Part shown: positions 6,015 to 8,276 of the stretch, in pieces
How positions within the stretch are numbered: position 1 is the first letter of the stretch
Layout: every line of letters begins with the position of its first letter
Source: Candidatus Uhrbacteria bacterium
GTDB lineage: Bacteria > Patescibacteriota > Patescibacteriia > JACQRZ01
DNA: 8,276 nt
Assembly: GCA_016206235.1 (NCBI GenBank)
Contig: JACQRZ010000010.1
Coordinates: 1 to 8,276 of the forward strand
Reading direction: 5' to 3'
Made by a program: the position numbers and the translations under genes
The notes under the pieces: model-generated
Seen by the model: only the letters and a program-made list of their open reading frames with translations
Told to the model about the DNA's origin: nothing
The model's database searches: none

Positions 6015-7292
6015 TTAAATATCTGTTATATCCCGCGGCCTAAAAATATCCAAAAACCAATCAATACCTACCTTTACTTGGTGATCCCACGAAAGTAGCT
6101 TAAAAAAATACACAGTACGCCACACAAACCAGGCTACGCTGCCAGAAAAATGGAGTTTGCCAATTTCTGCAATCGCCATTCCTTGTCCTAAGGAGAGTAA
6201 ACTTCCTCTGCTTTTGTAGATGAACTTTTTGAGCGGTTTGCCCTGTATGGCATTGTAAATATTAAGCGCCGCTGCCCCTCCTTGTTGCACTGCTGATTGA
6301 GCAAGTCCAGGAATTGGACATCCTTTTTCGTCAGTGCACAATGCCGCATCGCCAATCACATAGATATTCTGACTTTCTGTGACCTGCAAACATTCATTCA
6401 CTGGCAAATGAGACGTGCTGGTATAGGGCAGATCATTTTCGCACTCGAGATGAACTGGAGCTACACCTGCAACCCAGATTGCAGTGCGGTTGTAGAGTTT
6501 TTCTCCGCTTGAGAGTTCAACATGCCCTTCCCGTACTGCTTTTACTGCTGTTTCCAGTCGCACATCAACGCCTTTTTTCCGTAAAATACTCAGTGCCCTT
6601 TTGCGCAGTTGAGGACAAAATTGTGGGATAAGTTCTTTACCACGATGCACGAGCACGATGGAAGCCTTTTTTAAAAATGACGTGTGGCGGTAATACTTGG
6701 GAAACGTGTCGTACACATACTCGGCCGTCTCAGCTGCCAGCTCGACACCAGTTGCGCCCCCGCCAATAATCACAGTGCGCATCATTGCCTCGAGCTCCTT
6801 CTCATCTTTTTCATGGACAGCACGCTCGCACAGTTCAATAAAATGTTTTTTGATCTGCAGGGCGTCGCTCTGCGTTTTTAAAGTAAAGCACTGTTTTTCT
6901 GCGCCAGGAGTATTAAAAAAATTTGTCTGCGAACCTGGCGCAAGAATGCAGTAATCAAATGGTATGTCTCCGGCCGTTGTTTCGATAGTTTGTTTCTTGC
7001 ATGAAATACTTTTTACTTGGGCAATAACAATACTTTTTGAGCAACACCGAAAAAGCTTTCTGAGAGGCTCAACAACATTTTCTCCCGACATGCCGCCTGT
7101 CGCCACTTCATGTAAAAGAGGAGTAAAAAGAAAGGTCTTTTCCTTATTTATTAAAACGAGCTCGACGTGTCGTTTGCCATGGAAAAGCGAGTGCAATTTT
7201 TTAAAAGCATAGACACCGCCAAAACCAGCGCCTACAACCGCTATGCGAGTTAGAGGTGGAGGATTCAAACCATGATGTCTTGTTGAAGTCAC
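6015..7292 (-). CDS. ndh: Type II NADH dehydrogenase (NDH-2), FAD-dependent
   Basis: A 425-residue two-dinucleotide-binding-domain flavoprotein. It would oxidise NADH and reduce membrane quinone without pumping protons. The FAD site is at the N-terminus (VVGAGFGG, 19-26), then FTPLLHEVATGG (56-67), which is typical of NDH-2. The second Rossmann motif for NADH is VIIGGGATGVELA (174-186), and the C-terminal FAD motif is YVIGDAA (311-317). AQSAVQQGG (331-339) matches the AQxAxQ quinone-site motif that separates NDH-2 from other pyridine nucleotide oxidoreductases. The tail, about 380-420, is rich in W and F and could be the membrane-attachment region. The start is GTG at 7292 with no strong ribosome site; a TTG at 7268 is possible and would still keep the FAD motif. 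The partner quinone and terminal oxidase are not in this window. Confidence 0.92.
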   Translation of the reverse strand: MTSTRHHGLNPPPLTRIAVVGAGFGGVYAFKKLHSLFHGKRHVELVLINKEKTFLFTPLLHEVATGGMSGENVVEPLRKLFRCCSKSIVIAQVKSISCKKQTIETTAGDIPFDYCILAPGSQTNFFNTPGAEKQCFTLKTQSDALQIKKHFIELCERAVHEKDEKELEAMMRTVIIGGGATGVELAAETAEYVYDTFPKYYRHTSFLKKASIVLVHRGKELIPQFCPQLRKRALSILRKKGVDVRLETAVKAVREGHVELSSGEKLYNRTAIWVAGVAPVHLECENDLPYTSTSHLPVNECLQVTESQNIYVIGDAALCTDEKGCPIPGLAQSAVQQGGAAALNIYNAIQGKPLKKFIYKSRGSLLSLGQGMAIAEIGKLHFSGSVAWFVWRTVYFFKLLSWDHQVKVGIDWFLDIFRPRDITDI

Positions 7293-7319
7293 GGGGAAAA
7301 ATTATGTTTGTTGTTGGAA

Positions 7320-7328
7320 AGTATAGCA
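7320..7328 (-). promoter_or_regulatory. Possible extended -10 promoter before NDH-2 gene
   Basis: On the minus strand the 53-bp gap after the DUF475 gene contains TGCTATACT, an extended -10 form (TGnTATAAT with one change), about 28 nt before the GTG start. No convincing -35 lies 16-18 bp upstream, which is tolerated for extended -10 promoters. It may allow the NDH-2 gene to be transcribed apart from the upstream gene. Confidence 0.35.
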
Positions 7329-7345
7329 AATCATGCGAAGAGGTG

Positions 7346-8275
7346 CTACGCAGCGCTTGCGCCCTGTCGATCAATGAGGTGTTTTGAGCGGTAGAAAAAG
7401 TAACTGACGATTGCAATGGTTGCAATGGGCGGTAACCATTTTGGAATGGTAATATGGAAGCTATCAAGAAGCATAATAGAGCCCAGTACGAAGACCGAGT
7501 ACATTGCGCCATTTTTCAGATAGGCATACTTACGAATGCGATCGATGCCTCGTATCGTCAGCTCGCGGACAACGATGGCACCAACGCCATTGCCAAAGAG
7601 AATGAGCGGAACCGAAAGGGTAAATGCAAATGCGCCTAGCACGCCGTCGATCGAAAACGTCGCATCAATAATTTCAAGATAAAAGAGCTTGCTCGCATCT
7701 GAAAGATGTTGCTGCTTTAACTCTCGTTCGGCCTTTTCTGCATTTTCTTTAAAACCGTGGGTGATAAAAAAGGCGGTCGAGCCTATCACAGCAGCAAATG
7801 CCATCATGGGATGTTCTTGGAGGGCAAACCAAACGATAGTGGCCAGAATGATAGACACAACCGCAAAAAACCATACGCCGCGAGCATGACACCACCGCTC
7901 ACCAGGAATACAAAAGTTCTTCTTTTCCAAGAACAGCCAGTGGAAGAAAAGAAAAACAAGGAAGATGCCGCCACCTATAAGCAAGAATGGCGCAGATGAT
8001 TCAATTGTCTCGTGAACCTTGGGGTCATTACTGAATGTTGCTGTAAGCGCACCGATCGGCCCTAGCGCAGGACTGGTTATCCAAATAATGAGCCATGGCA
8101 AAAGTCCGCGTATGAGAAACACCGCCAAAAGCATGCCCCAAATCAGAAACCAACGCCGCGCTCTCTGGCTCATGGTCGAAAGCACTTCAGCATTGATGAT
8201 GGCGTTGTCGATGCTACTGACAATCTCAAAAAGTGAGAGTCCAACAACAATAAGCGCTATTGTAAATAAATCCAT
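7346..8275 (-). CDS. DUF475/TerC-like integral membrane protein
   Basis: A 309-residue protein with about eight or nine membrane helices. It has two matching acidic helix motifs: FEIVSSIDNAIINAE (16-30) and FYLEIIDATFSIDGVLGAF (198-216). This internal pairing is typical of DUF475, a branch of the TerC/Alx-like (LysE-type) membrane superfamily. E17, D23, N24 and E201, D204, D210 lie within predicted helices and are good candidates for metal-ion contacts. Some TerC/Alx relatives export manganese, so a cation transport role is plausible but not shown here. The ATG lies one base from the window end and gives a family-like length, so the gene is probably complete, though a slightly earlier start cannot be excluded. 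Transcription comes from beyond the window. The TAG stop is 53 bp before the NDH-2 gene. Confidence 0.85.
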   Translation of the reverse strand: MDLFTIALIVVGLSLFEIVSSIDNAIINAEVLSTMSQRARRWFLIWGMLLAVFLIRGLLPWLIIWITSPALGPIGALTATFSNDPKVHETIESSAPFLLIGGGIFLVFLFFHWLFLEKKNFCIPGERWCHARGVWFFAVVSIILATIVWFALQEHPMMAFAAVIGSTAFFITHGFKENAEKAERELKQQHLSDASKLFYLEIIDATFSIDGVLGAFAFTLSVPLILFGNGVGAIVVRELTIRGIDRIRKYAYLKNGAMYSVFVLGSIMLLDSFHITIPKWLPPIATIAIVSYFFYRSKHLIDRQGASAA

Positions 8276-8276
8276 A

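Noticed and set aside
7201..7512. Minus-strand 103-codon frame spanning the NDH-2/DUF475 gap
   Set aside because: It overlaps both well-supported genes in another frame and its product shows no family features.
11..8275. Alternative genetic code with TGA as glycine, as in some CPR lineages
   Set aside because: None of the eight genes uses TGA as a stop, which drew attention, but none has an in-frame TGA either and glycine is coded normally. With eight genes the absence can be chance.

Overview
The window reads as chromosomal DNA of a bacterium with a small, tightly packed genome, most likely a member of the Candidate Phyla Radiation (Patescibacteria, Parcubacteria-like). The grounds are short or overlapping intergenic spaces, several GTG starts, weak Shine-Dalgarno signals, TGTCATT-type palindromic repeats between genes, and a gene mix (divergent thymidylate kinase, DUF475 protein, presenilin-type protease, GT-C membrane glycosyltransferase) that I associate with that group. 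This placement is inference; there is no rRNA or marker gene here. All eight genes end in TAA or TAG and none has an in-frame TGA.

Layout. At the left, on the minus strand (11-814), is a nine-helix presenilin/signal-peptide-peptidase-like intramembrane aspartyl protease with the YD, GxGD and PAL motifs intact. A 154-bp divergent intergenic region (815-968) follows. It holds a good sigma-70-like promoter for the plus-strand gene and a 69-bp repeat that forms nearly all of that gene's leader. The only plus-strand gene is a thymidylate-kinase-like protein (969-1634). It converges on a long minus-strand series, and both genes on either side of the convergence point end inside a second, 74-bp double-hairpin repeat (1598-1671). 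That repeat supplies both stop codons and about ten C-terminal residues to each protein.

The rest of the window (1638-8275) is one minus-strand series, in transcription order: DUF475/TerC-like membrane protein, type II NADH dehydrogenase (NDH-2), glucose-6-phosphate isomerase, SAM methyltransferase, DPM1-like GT2 glycosyltransferase, and a GT-C membrane glycosyltransferase-like protein with STT3-like motifs. The last four are spaced by 3 nt, 5 nt and a probable 14-nt overlap, so they are probably one translationally coupled unit. There is a 53-bp gap with a possible promoter before the NDH-2 gene, and a 45-bp gap with a five-unit heptamer tandem repeat between the NDH-2 and isomerase genes.

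How the genes may work together: the GT2, methyltransferase and GT-C proteins look like a small lipid-linked sugar pathway. In such a pathway GT2 would charge a polyprenyl phosphate and the membrane GT-C protein would use that donor for surface glycan or protein glycosylation. The isomerase supplies hexose phosphates for glycolysis or sugar-nucleotide synthesis. NDH-2 would reoxidise NADH at the membrane. No mobile-element genes, CRISPR arrays, tRNA or rRNA genes were seen. No gene-free stretch exceeds 300 bp.
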